Below are positions 9,822 to 21,338 of a stretch of DNA of 64,000 nt, piece by piece. The stretch's first letter is position 1. Every line of letters starts with the position of its first letter. The translations under genes and the position numbers were made by a program. This DNA is from Dermanyssus gallinae (lineage: Eukaryota > Arthropoda > Arachnida > Mesostigmata > Dermanyssidae), in NCBI GenBank assembly GCA_003439945.1, contig QVRM01005925.1, forward strand, positions 611,001 to 675,000, in the 5' to 3' direction. The notes under the pieces were generated by a model. The model worked only from the letters and a program-made list of their open reading frames with translations, was not told where the DNA came from and did no database searches.

Positions 9822-11053
9822 TTAAGTATAGCAGCAACGAACGAACCTAGCGCATTCATAAGACCTCGTAAACATTCCGCCGCTCCTGAACAAATTCGAA
9901 GACGAGCTCTTACAGCAGCAACAGCAATGAATATGCTTCATTGTTAGAGGGACCTTACGACCTAATAATTGATAAGAAGTTCTTGTGAGGATCTTCCTTC
10001 TTAACTCACTCTGTTCTTGCGTGATTTCCGATTGCGGTGCCGGCGAGTGCCGGAGTGTCGCTGACTTCAACATTTATCGCGTTTTGGTGCTCAGCTCTCA
10101 CTTGCTGAAGGATACGACAGTTCATCCAGGTGTTTCGCGTTTCAATGTCGAATGCCGAAGTGGGCAGAGTCACGACGTCGGAGAGTGAGCGCCTTTACAG
10201 TTTACGCGCTGTGGTGAGTTTTTGCAGCTTGCAGCCATGTGGCCTGACTCGCCGCAAGTTTTGAAGGCTACATTGCTTTGTATACTGCAGCAATCTGACC
10301 CAGTCTCAGACGCCGACAATAATAGATTACCGTTCCTGCGCCATTGTAGCCTGTCAGCTTTTCACGTCACGAGTACTTCATGTGGTGGTACACCAGCAAA
10401 CTGCAGCAGGAAGGGTCCTGCTGCAGTCTGCTGGTGTACCGTGAGACTGTGAAGAGCTCGTTTCCCACCCCTTCTTTTAGCACTTAATAGAAATCACCCC
10501 AGGATCTTTCAGAGCTGTCTCATCTTCAGTGAACAATCTCGTGATTCTGGCTGGTGGTATGTACCAGTTCCTAGTGAGCGAAGAGACTAGTGAGCTCCAT
10601 AACCTTCTTCGCATCGTTCGACTTGTCTATCCATATATGAATTGCGCCAAATTTAGAATTATGTTTGGACTAAAGGTGCAGCTCGAATATCTCATCGCAC
10701 AACAACAGGAGGTTCCTCTGAAACATCTCACTCGTCTGTTTTGCGTGTCATTACCGCATGGCAGAGTCACTGCGCATTGTCCTAGCCTTTTCACGAATAA
10801 CAACAAGCTGGGTTTTCGCCTTTTCAATTTTCTTCACCGTGTTCCTGTTAACCTTCTGAGACCATCCTTCTTCAGTCACAGTTTCATTCACCAACTTCAG
10901 CGGTTGCGTCTTGGACATCACCACTATGGGTAGTTCCACGGCAGAGGGTTCTTGCGTTTCACCCGGTTGTTTGCCACCGGCCTGTTGTTTAGGGCGAACT
11001 ACGGCCGGATTCATCAGCGCGGGCCACCGTCGAGTGGTCGTTGTTGTTCCCAT
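9822..11053 (-). pseudogene. Diverged ORF1 relict of the RLE family (copy 4)
   Basis: Starting from an ATG at 11053, the minus strand gives a charged N-terminus (VNRNTVKKIEKAKTQLVV) that parallels the N-terminus of the family ORF1. After frame breaks, a zinc-knuckle remnant reads CGESGHMAASC (10245-10285), then VNCKGAHSPTS, then RILQQVRAEHQNAI, which matches RTLQQVRIVHPTAI of copy 1. The leading CxxC of the first knuckle is degraded. A near-perfect hairpin (10387-10440) lies in the middle. Its 5' side is about 100 bases from (TA)n at 11154. It is old and non-functional. Confidence 0.65.
10387..10440. repeat. 25-bp inverted repeat, 4-base loop
   Basis: The arms at 10387-10411 and 10416-10440 pair at 24 of 25 positions around the loop AGGG (arm begins GGTACACCAGCA). 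It lies inside an old ORF1 relict, where such a long, almost intact stem is not expected from drift. Confidence 0.9.
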
Positions 11054-11153
11054 CCGAGCCCACTGTTGTCAAAGAACCACCACAAATTAGCAGTGTGCAA
11101 CAGATCAACTGAGTGAGCGGGATACAACAAGAACACACACTATCAGTAGTACG

Positions 11154-11168
11154 GTATATATATATATG

Positions 11169-11214
<46 letters not shown>
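11154..11214. repeat. (TA)n microsatellite
   Basis: TA dinucleotides with two TG interruptions, flanking the left side of the 104-base captured fragment. Confidence 0.95.
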
Positions 11215-11216
<2 letters not shown>

Positions 11217-11318
11217 TGAGAGCGTTTGTCTCTCAACCTACGCAAAAGTGAGAATTACGTACCTACTACGCCAAATCTGGGCAACTCATCAATGCGGAAA
11301 TAATGGGGGGGTGTACGA
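11215..11318 (+). repeat. 104-bp fragment duplicated from 12294-12396, enclosed by (TA)n
   Basis: This block matches 12294-12396 with only two differences (one substitution, one extra G). Here it has (TA)n directly on both sides; at 12294 it is in continuous sequence that reads as part of a family ORF2 relict. The copy at 12294 is thus the likely source. Confidence 0.9.
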
Positions 11319-11394
11319 TATATATATATATATATATATACATATAGATATGTATATATATATATATGATATATATATATATATATATAATATA

Positions 11395-11461
<67 letters not shown>

Positions 11462-11503
11462 TATATATATATATATATATCTATATATATATATATATAT
11501 GTA
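11319..11503. repeat. Long (TA)n microsatellite
   Basis: Nearly pure TA/AT tract with a few G or C interruptions, right flank of the captured fragment. Confidence 0.95.
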
Positions 11504-11939
11504 TAAAGCTTGGCTAGTGTCACACCAGAGGCGGGATTCTGAATGCACGTGAAGTATTTATTGCATTAATAGGTACAGCCAATGACAGCAATGACAATAG
11601 CTACTCGCACGAACAGATGGAACACCAATGTACGCTTCAGCGCTCGTAAATAGGGCATTCGGGTGTGTGTCACCAGACGCATGGGTACACGAAGAACATT
11701 TGCACAGGCAACGGTCAACGTGTTTCGTCCTAGAACTCGCCAAATTCGCGCAATTTCGTCAAAGCTAAAAGTTCGCAGCCGTCGCAGCTGCGTTTGAAAG
11801 CAGACGGGCAGTTTGCGTCAAGTAAACGCATTTGGCGTAGGAACTCATTGACACGAATTGAAGTTTTCCGCTTATTTTTTACCTCCCGTAGCTTGACCAA
11901 ATATATCGCTGCAAAACAGAGGAACACGGTTCCTCACCG
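11504..11939. other. Unassigned DNA
   Basis: No gene is recognised. A minus-strand AATAAA near 11560 (inside TATTTATTGC) could be an element end, but no partner terminus was found. Confidence 0.4.
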
Positions 11940-12430
11940 GCCTACACAATCTCCTTCGACCTTGAAATTCCAGCTCTAATCGCCGACATGCAATTCGTGC
12001 TCAAAAACGTCAATTGAGTAGTTCGGATTATTTTCAAGGTGGTGCGAACGACTGTAGCGGACTGTCTAGTTAACGTCTTGAATGACGGAATTACAATAAA
12101 CGGCGCGGCAGTCTGGAACAACTTACAGTCGTTACACAGCACCATTTGCGCCAATATGCCGAAGTCGGATACTCAAACCGGTCCACAATAGGCAGCTTAT
12201 CCCGTAGAGTTGCCGTCTTTGCGATCAAAACGCTTGTTGGCTGGGGATCCACTAACAGTTGCTCTAGATGTTCGCAAGACTCCTCAGTTAACGGATGAGA
12301 GCGTTTGTCTCTCAACTTACGCAAAAGTGAGAATTACGTACCTACTACGCCAAATCTGGGCAACTCATCAATGCGGAAATAATGGGGGGTGTACGAGGCC
12401 CACCGGTGCAAAATCCAGCATTATAGGCTA
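11940..12430 (+). pseudogene. ORF2 N-terminal relict of the RLE family (copy 5)
   Basis: The plus strand reads IADMQFVLKNVN, stop, VVRIIFKVV, then TTVADCLVNVLNDGITI, which parallels SHIQFVFKNVRMIRIIPKTA and LECLVKVVNDVVTYN of copy 1 ORF2. A later stop near 12188 precedes [14 protein letters not shown]. It is clearly older than copies 1 and 2, and neither the C2H2 finger nor the RT could be read. Part of it (12294-12396) was copied to 11215-11318. Confidence 0.6.
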
Positions 12431-13229
12431 GCTCGTTACAGACGCACGGGAGCTGGCACTGTCTTGAAGTAATAATCTGCGAACTCCTAGTCACTCCTCA
12501 TAGTCAACCATGTTCAACAGACACGCAGCATGGTCTCCTTAATATTAGGACCTGGTTTCGCAACCATGCTTCTACCATAATTTTGTGCGAACTACGCTAT
12601 TGAAGACTAATTTTTCATCGTCGGTAATCAAGTTAAAAAACTGACTCGGCACCCAGGGCTAGTTAGGTACGAGTGAACGAATCTATGCGATGCCTTTACC
12701 ATGTCCTTTATCTGTCTTCACCATTCAGGCGAAAATGAAGCAAACGAGACACAACTTAGCGGTTAATCTTTCCCGATGCTCTGCATCGGTGGTAAGCGCT
12801 TATGTAGGTAGATAAATAATCTACCTATAGGTCTACCGACCTCCCGCAGGTGAAACAACCAACTAGTGAAAATCCTGTATTCATGTGCAGAAAATGTTTC
12901 TGTAAGGTCAACCAACGTAAACAGGTTACCACGTGCAAGATCAATTGCCCTCTCATCTCTCACAATTCCAGAGAAGCCTTGAGTATGAGTAAGCCAGTCG
13001 GAAGAAAATCCATCTGCTCGAAAATGCAGAACGGAGACCCTCAGTCTACGTCATGTGATCTGGCAAGAGGGCGAACCCAGCGGCAAACAGGTAACGAGTT
13101 ACCTAACCGGTATTCTACATAAGTGCGGCACAGTACTCCTGGCTTTAATGATTGAGCGCTCGCTCACAATGAAGCAGGATACTATGCATCTGCCCTATGA
13201 GGTAAGTCGAAAAGGTGAGTCCTGTCCTG
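12431..13229. other. Unassigned DNA
   Basis: Two short overlapping open frames exist on opposite strands (12763-12963 and 12850-13122); neither resembles a known family. The stretch may be decayed element sequence between copies 5 and 3. Confidence 0.4.
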
Positions 13230-15545
13230 CGCTTCTGGACAAGATACTATGCTCCACCGTAGTGCTACCGCATTGTATATTTAATGACAGCCTTTGCCGG
13301 AAAAAATCCCCAGCGCGTGGGTCTTCCTTCGCTTATCGGAGACATTTGCATACCTTAGCAACAACTCCTTCAGTAATTTAACGTGGGCCCCCTAAGATCT
13401 CGAAAGCAAAAAGTCGAAAATCCATAGAGTCTTCGATAGGTGTATACTACCTTGGAGCACAGGCATTATTCAGAGCAGCGTGTCTCGTCTTACAACCTAA
13501 GCTGCGGCTGCAGGATGAGCCATGGAAACCCTCTCGCCACAGCTGAACTTATGTTCCCCGACCATTGGGCCCCAAGGCAAAGACCAGTGCAGACGACAAA
13601 GTCCCCTAGGAGGATTTCAACGAAAGCAGCCTGTTAGAGCATTGAGCCATACACCGCTTTGTACACTTCGTCGTCTGCTGAATTAATAAGATAGGCTAGA
13701 CGATTAACTTTTAATGGAATGGTCCAGCGTGCCTCCGAAAATATGTCATTAGGAGGGGGTGTTCCAGTGCGCGACAGCTAAGGAATTTAGTATTTTTTAA
13801 GCCCTTTGTCAGGCACTAGACACCGCGGAACCTCCGACCGTGATAGCATCTGGAATGCCCAGGCCTTTTTTTGCCCCGGGCACAAGGGCTTGCCTACAAA
13901 CTACCTCTGGTAGGTTTAGATTAAGTAAGGAAGACAGAAACAACGTGGGGACATTCAACTGTTCTAAAATATCGATGTATTTTGTTAAGTTAATCCCACG
14001 GAGCAAGTTGTTTACCCGTGTTGTCGATAAGCAGGACTTAAAAGAAACAAGCCCTGGATGTGCCCCAGGACGATTTAAAATTTTCCAGCCAACCAGATAT
14101 CTGAACTTGGTTTCCGTCATTAAATGGCACGCCTGGTGGCACGAAGGTCGGTTACCAATCTGATTTAAAAGTCGGGTATTAATAATCCCGACAAAAAGAG
14201 CTCCCATTGCAGTTGAGTTAAATTTCTGTATGCCAATTGTATAGGGCAGGCATTTGCTAGAAAACAGCCCATAGAAGGTGGCCACATCGGCTGTTGAAAG
14301 CATTTTGCAAGTCTGTATTGACCATAATTATGTATTCTAACTTGGATTGAAGATAGGCTCGCGCAGCATTGATCGCTACTTCTGTCCCCCTTGTAGTAGT
14401 AGCAAAGCCGAGCTGTTGTTCACAGAACAAGCCTTGGCCTGATAAAGTAAATACCTGCAGCGGAGCTTCTGGAAAAGCTTAACACTGCGCGGTATAGATC
14501 GTCTCTTAGCACACGAAAGCTATCCGGCTTCAGGCCGCAGGGGAATTAGTACACCTTAAGACCTTCGGCGCGTAGGAATGTTCGCTGCGTAGAGCCTCCA
14601 CATAGTCGGACTCGACACCAGTCACGTCGCACGAGCGTATGAGCCTTGCAGTGCCCAACTCATTATTATCAGTTAGTTTTGCAGACACTCTCCTATTCAA
14701 ATCTTTCTCGGAAGTGTCAACTTTGCTGCGTTTCTGGTGACCGACTATTAGCCAATTCCTCGAGTCTAAGACCGTTCAGGAAATCCCCGAGGTTTGAACA
14801 TATGAGGTCTGCCAATGATTGCGAGTCACTCTTGACGTTTTGAAGGCAAAGCACAACAGGAACAAACGATAGCAGATACGACCATGCCGAATCATGATTG
14901 TTAGCCCCTACGTCAGTTAAGACTTCTAAAAGACATTCCAACGCAATTCATCTAGCTGTCTCGAGTATTATACGTATTATCATTACGTGCTTAAAAACAG
15001 ACTAAATGTGAACTGTCATCTGTGTGAGTTGTAGACATGTCGAATCTGTTGAAGGCTGATTATAGGCTCTTGATCCCAAATGTATAGAATTAACGTGTCT
15101 CAGAAATCCCCTTTAGATAACTGCCTTTTAACATATTGGGCACTCGTATAAATTGCGTATAGAGGCAGTCGAGGGAACTGCGGAATCTTGCTATAAGAAA
15201 TGATTAATTGACATTATGAGCCATGTCTGAGTTTTTTTGCTAGCGGTAGCAAGGCTAACATGGGCCGTAGAACCTCTGTGACCACCTTGATCGCTTCCGC
15301 CAAATTTGGGCTAACTTTTGCATCTGCGACCGAGCCTAGATTTCCCAGAGTAGCTCTAGCCGTGTGGGTAGACTTAAAAACCGACTTGGGATCAAGTGCT
15401 AGGTAATGTCGAAAGCGTCGACGGGTATAATTTCCCACCTATCGACTTGACTTCTTAGCTTCGCAGCTTTGCGAGGAGGAAACCCAGGCTTCGGGAAAAT
15501 TAACCGTTCGGTCGTCGGCTGTTTAAGAGATGCCTCTAACGCCTG
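13230..15545 (-). mobile_element. RLE-type retrotransposon, diverged copy 3
   Basis: The minus strand preserves the family order: ORF1 C-terminus (15438-15214, LGNLGSVADA...VTEVLRPMLALLPLAKKL), TAATG junction (15212-15216), ORF2 N-terminal region (14941-14717), RT thumb (14100-13830, RVNNLLRGINLTKYIDILEQL) and a degraded endonuclease down to about 13236. The YxDD segment is missing: reading passes from a residue of the fingers/palm (AFYN-like context near 14290) directly to the post-palm thumb. Many stops and frameshifts make it inactive. Its divergence from copies 1 and 2 shows the family has been active more than once. Confidence 0.8.
15212..15216 (-). promoter_or_regulatory. ORF1/ORF2 stop-start overlap TAATG (copy 3)
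   Basis: The pentamer is kept although the surrounding sequence has drifted. In copies 1 and 2 there are two in-frame ATGs (12 bases); here only the one inside TAATG stays in the ORF2 frame, which favours it as the real start. Confidence 0.6.
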
Positions 15546-17025
15546 AGGCGCAACATGAGAACTGGTATCGCGGCTGTCGGGCCTCGTTTAAATATAAGAA
15601 TTTAAAAATAATTTTGCCTCTATACTCATGATGCAGGGTCTCGTAAACTTTTCCCTAACTTGGCTTTGATTTCCGGAGCCGTACACTTCTTGGAATAAAA
15701 ATGCTTAATCGTGTTAAGGAATTTGTCTCTCTTCTATGTCTGCGTGTTTCGACAAGTGCTGGCATGCTCAGTGCAAATGTCTGCCACACGTAATGTAAAA
15801 GTCGCTTTTGCTTGAAGGTTTGGTGAGAAGAGTTTTATTAACTATTATAATGATAAATTATGATAGTGTAGGTACTAGAATTTTGAACTTCCACCTTTTT
15901 TAATTTCGTGTTACAAAGTATCGGTACAGAGATCGTGATTGGTGAGTGACTGGTACGAAAACCGTGACGGTGACTTCTTGATATTATTGTTGCCCAAGGC
16001 ATCGCATCAGCTGCAGTGGCAAAGATCAATTTTATAAGTCGAATACTACCTAAATGATTCTGTTGTTACGGTCTCTGTTGTTGTCGTTTTTGTCACTGTC
16101 ACTGTTGTCCTGTTATTGATGTGGTCGTTGTCGCTGCGGTTACGCGGGTGTCGTACGGTGAACGGTCTGTTCCGCTTTTCTGGTAACTTGGTAGCAACAC
16201 CAGATATAAATGGTATAAGAGTCCATCATTTTCCTTACAATGTAATGGGTTATAAGGCGACTACAACAACGCCAGTGAACACAATTCGTGTCTTCAATTT
16301 GTTAATGTTCATTTAGGTTGTGGGAGAAGGGGATCTTCGCGGATGCCACTGATTCAATTAATTTGATTGGCTTTTGTGAGTAAATGTTTGACAATTTTTG
16401 TGCGTTGCTTACACAAACTAAATAAAAACAACAACGCAATATAACGTAATCATGAATAAGCCATTCACTCTACGTATAATGTTGGCTCTACGCGGCGATG
16501 CCTTAGTCTTGACGTAGACTTCTTGTGTTCGTGATTTTACAAGATATCAAAATCAAAGTCTGTGTAGGTAACATAAAAAAGTAGTTTAACATTTAGTCAC
16601 GATCATCATGCAAATTGAATTAGTTGCCTTCATGGAGATTCACCCATTCCCCTGCCACCTAAACGAACACACAAAATTCACGTCGCTAGTTGAAGGATAG
16701 CTCGGGGTGATGCGGTAACGAGTTGCGACAATTAGGGGGAAGGTCCGGAGAAACGGCTGTGGGACGGATGATGAGATGCAGCAAGCGTTCGCGCCAAGAA
16801 TAACAACCGCCATTTTCCTTTTTTTTTCTTGCGGAAAACTCGTGTTTCTTTTTCAGCGGACCACTTAAGGACGACTGTTGTCTTGCAATGACCCGCTGTC
16901 GTGCCACAAGCTACCGTCGCCGGTACCGCTATATATAATGAAAGACACAAAAACTACTAGTTATTGTAGTACATCGATAATTAAACCTTTGTTGTTCAAC
17001 AGCGTTACATGATCATTCATCATGA
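15546..17025. other. Unassigned DNA
   Basis: No supportable gene. Contains short GT-rich stretches (16070-16130) and a T-run near 16820; open frames are below 75 codons and unrecognised. Confidence 0.5.
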
Positions 17026-17600
17026 TGTGCATAGTGTTCTACAATAGCTTGTTTTATGTAGTGTTCTACAATAGCTTGTTTATTGTAGTGTTCTACAATA
17101 GCGTGTTTTATGTAGTGTTCTACAATAGCTTGTTTACTGTAGTGTTCTACAATAGCTTATTTATTGTAGAGTTCTACAATAGCTTGTTTTATGTAGTGTT
17201 CTACAATAGTTTGTTTATTGTAGTGTTCTACAATAGCTTGTTTTATGTAGTGTTCTACAATAGCTTGTTTTATGTAGTGTTCTACAATAGCTTGTTTATT
17301 GTAGTGTTCTACAATAGCTTGTTTATTGTAGTGTTCTACAATAGCTTGTTTTATGTAGTATTCTACAATAGCTTGTTTTATGTAGTGTTCTACAATAGCT
17401 TGTTTATTGTAGTGTTCTACAATAGCTTGTTTTATGTAGTATTCTACAATAGCTTGTTTTATGTAGTGTTCTACAATAGCTTGTTTACTGTAGTGTTCTG
17501 CAATAGCTTGTTTATTGTAGTGTTCTACAATAGCTTGTTTATTGTAGTGTTCTACAATAGCTTGTTTATTGTAGTGTTCTACAATAGCCCGTTTACTGTT
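17026..17600 (+). repeat. 27-bp minisatellite, about 21 units
   Basis: The unit is GTAGTGTTCTACAATAGCTT plus GTTTATT or GTTTTAT, giving two main unit types in an irregular order. Because 27 is divisible by three, one frame stays open and encodes VVFYNSLFI/VVFYNSLFY repeats; I do not regard this as a gene. In the ATT-type units CTACAATA and TATTGTAG form an 8-bp inverted repeat across GCTTGTT. The array ends about 130 bases before the 2.2-kb repeat unit A. Confidence 0.95.
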
Positions 17601-18086
17601 GCCGTGTTTTCAGCTCGTACAGTTTCGGTGTTATGACACCGGCGATCACTTACCTGTGCACATGCTTCCGGTTGCCTCCGTGCGATGCTCTGTTCTGCAC
17701 GCACGTGCTCGAGTGTGGAGTGCGAGGCGAGTTTCAAAGCAATGTGGCCGGAAGCGATGCTCGACTCCCCCCTCTCCCCCCTGCAGAAACCTGTGTTCTG
17801 AGCCACATCTCAACTGATTATTCCGATATTCCTGACACTCTACTTTCAGGCCCTGACTTCCACTCCCCTCACCTAAATTCATTAATGTTCTGCCCGAAAC
17901 AAAATTCAAGGCCTTATTAGGTCGTATGGGTTTGGTCGCCCCTACCGGCCGGTCATCGATTAGAAATGTTTGCATCATACAATGTACACACTAAAGTTCA
18001 TCGCGTTAACGGTCTTGAAGGCGTGTTGCCAAAACCATTTAGGAAAAATAATCTAATACTTCATTAAAGCAAATACCAAACAAATA

Positions 18087-18091
<5 letters not shown>

Positions 18092-18131
<40 letters not shown>
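18092..18131. repeat. (TA)n microsatellite
   Basis: Pure TA tract; its counterpart in copy B is the much longer tract at 22459-22609. Confidence 0.95.
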
Positions 18132-18133
<2 letters not shown>

Positions 18134-18717
18134 GATTTGTATTTTTATTGTTAACCTTTCCTGCGAAAGAAATACGAAGAATATATTTTATTTGTATTAG
18201 TGTCTAATAGCGACTTGTGATTTTGTGTACTTTAACATATACATACCATCGCCAGATCGTTGAGATCGAACACTTTTCTCCTGAATGAAAGTTAGGATAC
18301 TATCACATACACAACACGATATGACGTACTTAGCAGGAGGGACGTCAAAATGTGCTGGGAGTATGTTGGGGATCAAGGAACTGGGAGACAGGCTTTATTG
18401 TGTGTATCGATAGGCGAATGCGCCCACGTATGTCATTTTCAATAGACGTCTCTATGACGTGGCGTGCGACCTACCTTCTGCGGGTAAGGCTCAGCCTGCT
18501 TCACGTCTTTACTTCTAAGGTAAACACTTTAGTCTAAGGACTCATTAACGTTTCTCTTGAAGAGAAGCGGCCATTTTGTGAAAGTGGCTTTCGGGTATTA
18601 GCTTACTTTAATACAAATTTTCAGTACTGGGGAGCTAAAGAGAAAACAATTGCACAATATTTAGTAAGAAATACTTGAACTTTAAGTAAACAATGATACG
18701 ACTGTTATGTTACTAAA

Positions 18718-18719
<2 letters not shown>

Positions 18720-18758
<39 letters not shown>
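18720..18758. repeat. (TA)n microsatellite
   Basis: Pure TA tract; its counterpart in copy B is 23077-23119. Confidence 0.95.
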
Positions 18759-18759
<1 letters not shown>

Positions 18760-18959
18760 AATCGACTTTAAATCAATTCGATGGGCACTTAGACTATGGA
18801 AAACGAGTTAGTCTAACACGGCCAGTGGAACAGTCGACAAGATGTGACAGCCAAAGTAATGTCTCATAAAGCAGCTGATATTTCAAATAATTTAAAATTG
18901 ATTTTATTGACGCTTTTACAGCACATTCCCATAGTATTTTCAAATCAGTATGTCATTCT

Positions 18960-19640
18960 ATGGCTATTCGTGCGCAAGGTGGGGTAAAAATGCGGGCAGT
19001 GCGAGGTTGGGCAAGTATTGGGGCTATTGAAGAAGAGTACCTTGACACTTTGGTGTGGAGCCGCCGTTGAGTTTGCTTGGCTCTGTGGAGTAGGTAAAGC
19101 GGAGGCCCAGAGACCTATTAGAAAATGAATTCGGCTGTTGTTGAAATGGGCTCACGCCCAAGATTTTGTAAAATTCTCGGGTACCAAGTGAGAGCCAAGA
19201 GAGCCATTTAGTTTCGTTCTATGAGGGTTATAAAAATTAGAAGAGTTCGACCGGTGGCAGTTATCCCAGCCTAAACTATCCGCCCTCTAGGTCTGTACTG
19301 TGTTTGAACCAAACAAGGCCTTTCTGTTGGTTTACCGCTTGTTAGGTACCGACCTCTTGTATAAGACTCTCACCACTAAAAATTATATTAGGTTACCGAG
19401 TAAGATGGCTTAGTGGGAAAAGCCTTTGCCTTGCATTCGGGAGGCCTGGGTTCGAGCACCAGACCGGCCACTCCTAAATCGGTTTTTATGGTTTCCAATT
19501 TAAACAAGGTGAATGCCGGAGTGGACTAAAAATTGACCATGATCGAAAAAAGAAACGGGGAGCGCAGATGTCTTAATAAAACGAGATGGTGCATTACCAT
19601 CCAACCCCTCTTTAAGTTAAGTAAAGTAAGTTATTCACAA
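18960..19640 (-). pseudogene. Mariner-type transposase relict, copy A
   Basis: On the minus strand the stretch near 19390-19300 reads NIIFSGESLIQEVGT, parallel to copy B's IIFSDEALIQEVAIKQ; the catalytic Asp is lost (FSGE for FSDE). SINE copy b (19395-19562) is inserted in the relict. The sequence is full of stops and is assigned mainly through copy B. Confidence 0.5.
19395..19562 (+). mobile_element. tRNA-derived SINE, family 1, copy b
   Basis: Same unit as 9213-9381 with scattered substitutions. A box TGGCTTAGTGG is intact; the B box reads GGTTCGAGCAC, with its last CC changed. Because unit B (22083-24357) lacks it at the equivalent point, it inserted into unit A after the two units separated. 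Confidence 0.85.
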
Positions 19641-20246
19641 CCGTTCGGTATGTTAAGAAACACCTTTCCTCTAAAGTAGAGTACATTTTTCGTTAACTCA
19701 GCAAGTTAATGAGCCTGTTGAAACTTGTAAAGTTTTTACCCAGATCACTTTGCCGATTTCAAAGGATGCTTCTGTATGAAATTTGAGGATGCGCCGCCAA
19801 ATTTCTCGTCCCCCGTCAGGGTTGTTATTCCAACAGAGAAGCTCACTTTCTTTGTTATCCTTTTTATTCAATCTTACTTTATTATTGTTGAATTTGCATT
19901 AGTCGTTGGACGCTTACGAGTCAAAGGGAACACAAGCAAAGCATTCCTCTTTTGTTCCCATCGGTGAACACAACTTAAACCCAGCCACAGCCAACGATTT
20001 TGAGTAAGCCGTAGAGCCACAAAAACCCACTCGGCATATAGATGAGCGTATTTAATAGAGAAATTCAGAAAAAGGTGACTTTGATCTAGACGATATGCCT
20101 TGCAGCGAAAAACCTTATAAGTTTGACGAGGAATGTGTCAAGGCGCTTTCGTAAAAGGTCGGCAGCCAAACAACTCATGAATTGGCCGAATAAATGGTTT
20201 GCAGTGCGATGACAATCTCCAACCACCCTCATTTAGAGAATTTTTC

Positions 20247-20960
20247 CTAGTGGAAAAAGGGAGCGGAAACGTCTGTGAATTTGGGCGTTATCGTGTTGAA
20301 AAATAAGTCTGGCCCTCTCATTAGCTCAACATGCGCCGATTGCCCTTTTAGTAAATCCCCATAGTGAATCGAATAAGCACGACCGTCCGAAAACACAATC
20401 GACGACTTTGCATGATAGCCGACACCGGCCCAGATCACCACTGAACCGCTACCTGAGTGACGTTTTGACAAAATTCGTTCTTCCTTGCGGACATCGTGCA
20501 AATAATAAATAAATCGATGCGGTTCATCAAAGTTAAACGTTTTTTGTCTTAAAAGAGCACTCTGTGTCACTCAGTGGTCGTACCGTGGGCACTCAGTGCT
20601 CCATGACCTCGTATCGTGGGCAAACTCAAGACGAGTTTTCATCGGTTCGCGGTCAATCCTTGTTTTTTCTTGTGTTTTTCCTCGTGAGTTTTCCACATTT
20701 CGCACGTTTGTTTGCACGTCGGCCGCCGCCGCAATTGCCCTCGCCGAGGGCGCAGAGTTCGACGCTTTCTTCAGAATTGCAGCTTGCTTCGTTCCAAAAT
20801 GGCATTTAGGCGCCCGGAACTCTTTTTACGGCAGACATTTTACCTAAATTAACAAATTTATTCACTACTTGGGGGCAACGCCCCAATCGACGGGAAATTT
20901 CGCGATTAGAGAGGCCGATCTCCTAATAAGCCTTGATAGAGGCCTTTTCGTCACTCATGA
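20247..20960 (-). pseudogene. Tc1-like transposase relict
   Basis: Reading down the minus strand, the N-terminal part near 20920-20830 gives EIGLSNREISRRLGR, the helix-turn-helix of Tc1 transposases. Then comes FNFDEPHRFIYYLHDVRKEE (around the first catalytic Asp), RILSKRHSGSGSVVIWAGV and GPDLFFN where GPDF.FQQDN is usual; the second catalytic Asp region is changed and reading stops soon after. Stops and frameshifts lie between these parts. The third acidic residue was not found, so it is truncated and inactive. Terminal inverted repeats were not identified. Confidence 0.75.
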
Positions 20961-21292
20961 GGCGCCAGCCTAAGCCTATCGTTTTAACAAAGAAAAACAC
21001 TAGGTAGGAGGTCTGTCTTTGTTTCTGTCGAGCCGTGAAATGAGCCAAAAAGGCCATTGATCCGCTTTATTCACTCATTGAGATATGTATTTTGCTAGTG
21101 GCATTATAATTTTTTTGCGGTGTAGCTGTGCCAAATGTGGAAATCCCGTGATTTAAAGTAATCCGAGACCCCAAATGTCGATGAAAGTCTCCGCTGATAC
21201 TTTGTGAGCATGTATCACTGTAATCATTACACGATTGATTATAATAAATGCGTGAAATGTGGCAAAAATGGGTGGCCCTATTTTTTTTTAGG

Positions 21293-21338
<46 letters not shown>

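Larger units (their letters stand above)
17733..19975. repeat. 2.2-kb dispersed unit, copy A (paired with 22083-24357)
   Basis: This block aligns along its length with 22083-24357: GCAATGTGGCCGGAAGCGAT at the left, TTTATTGTGTGTATCGATAG in the middle, CTCTTTTGTTCCCATCG at the right. Both copies hold (TA)n tracts at matching positions (18092-18131 and 18720-18758 here). The right half contains a mariner-type transposase relict on the minus strand and is split by SINE copy b. The left half has no recognised coding content. Whether the unit is one element or a segmental duplication is open. Confidence 0.75.

Noticed and set aside
17022..17600. CRISPR array
   Set aside because: Units are contiguous with no unique spacers, and the genome is eukaryotic.
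17022..17636. 204-codon repetitive protein VVFYNSLF...
   Set aside because: The 27-bp repeat period keeps one frame open; no start context, homolog or non-repetitive domain supports a gene.
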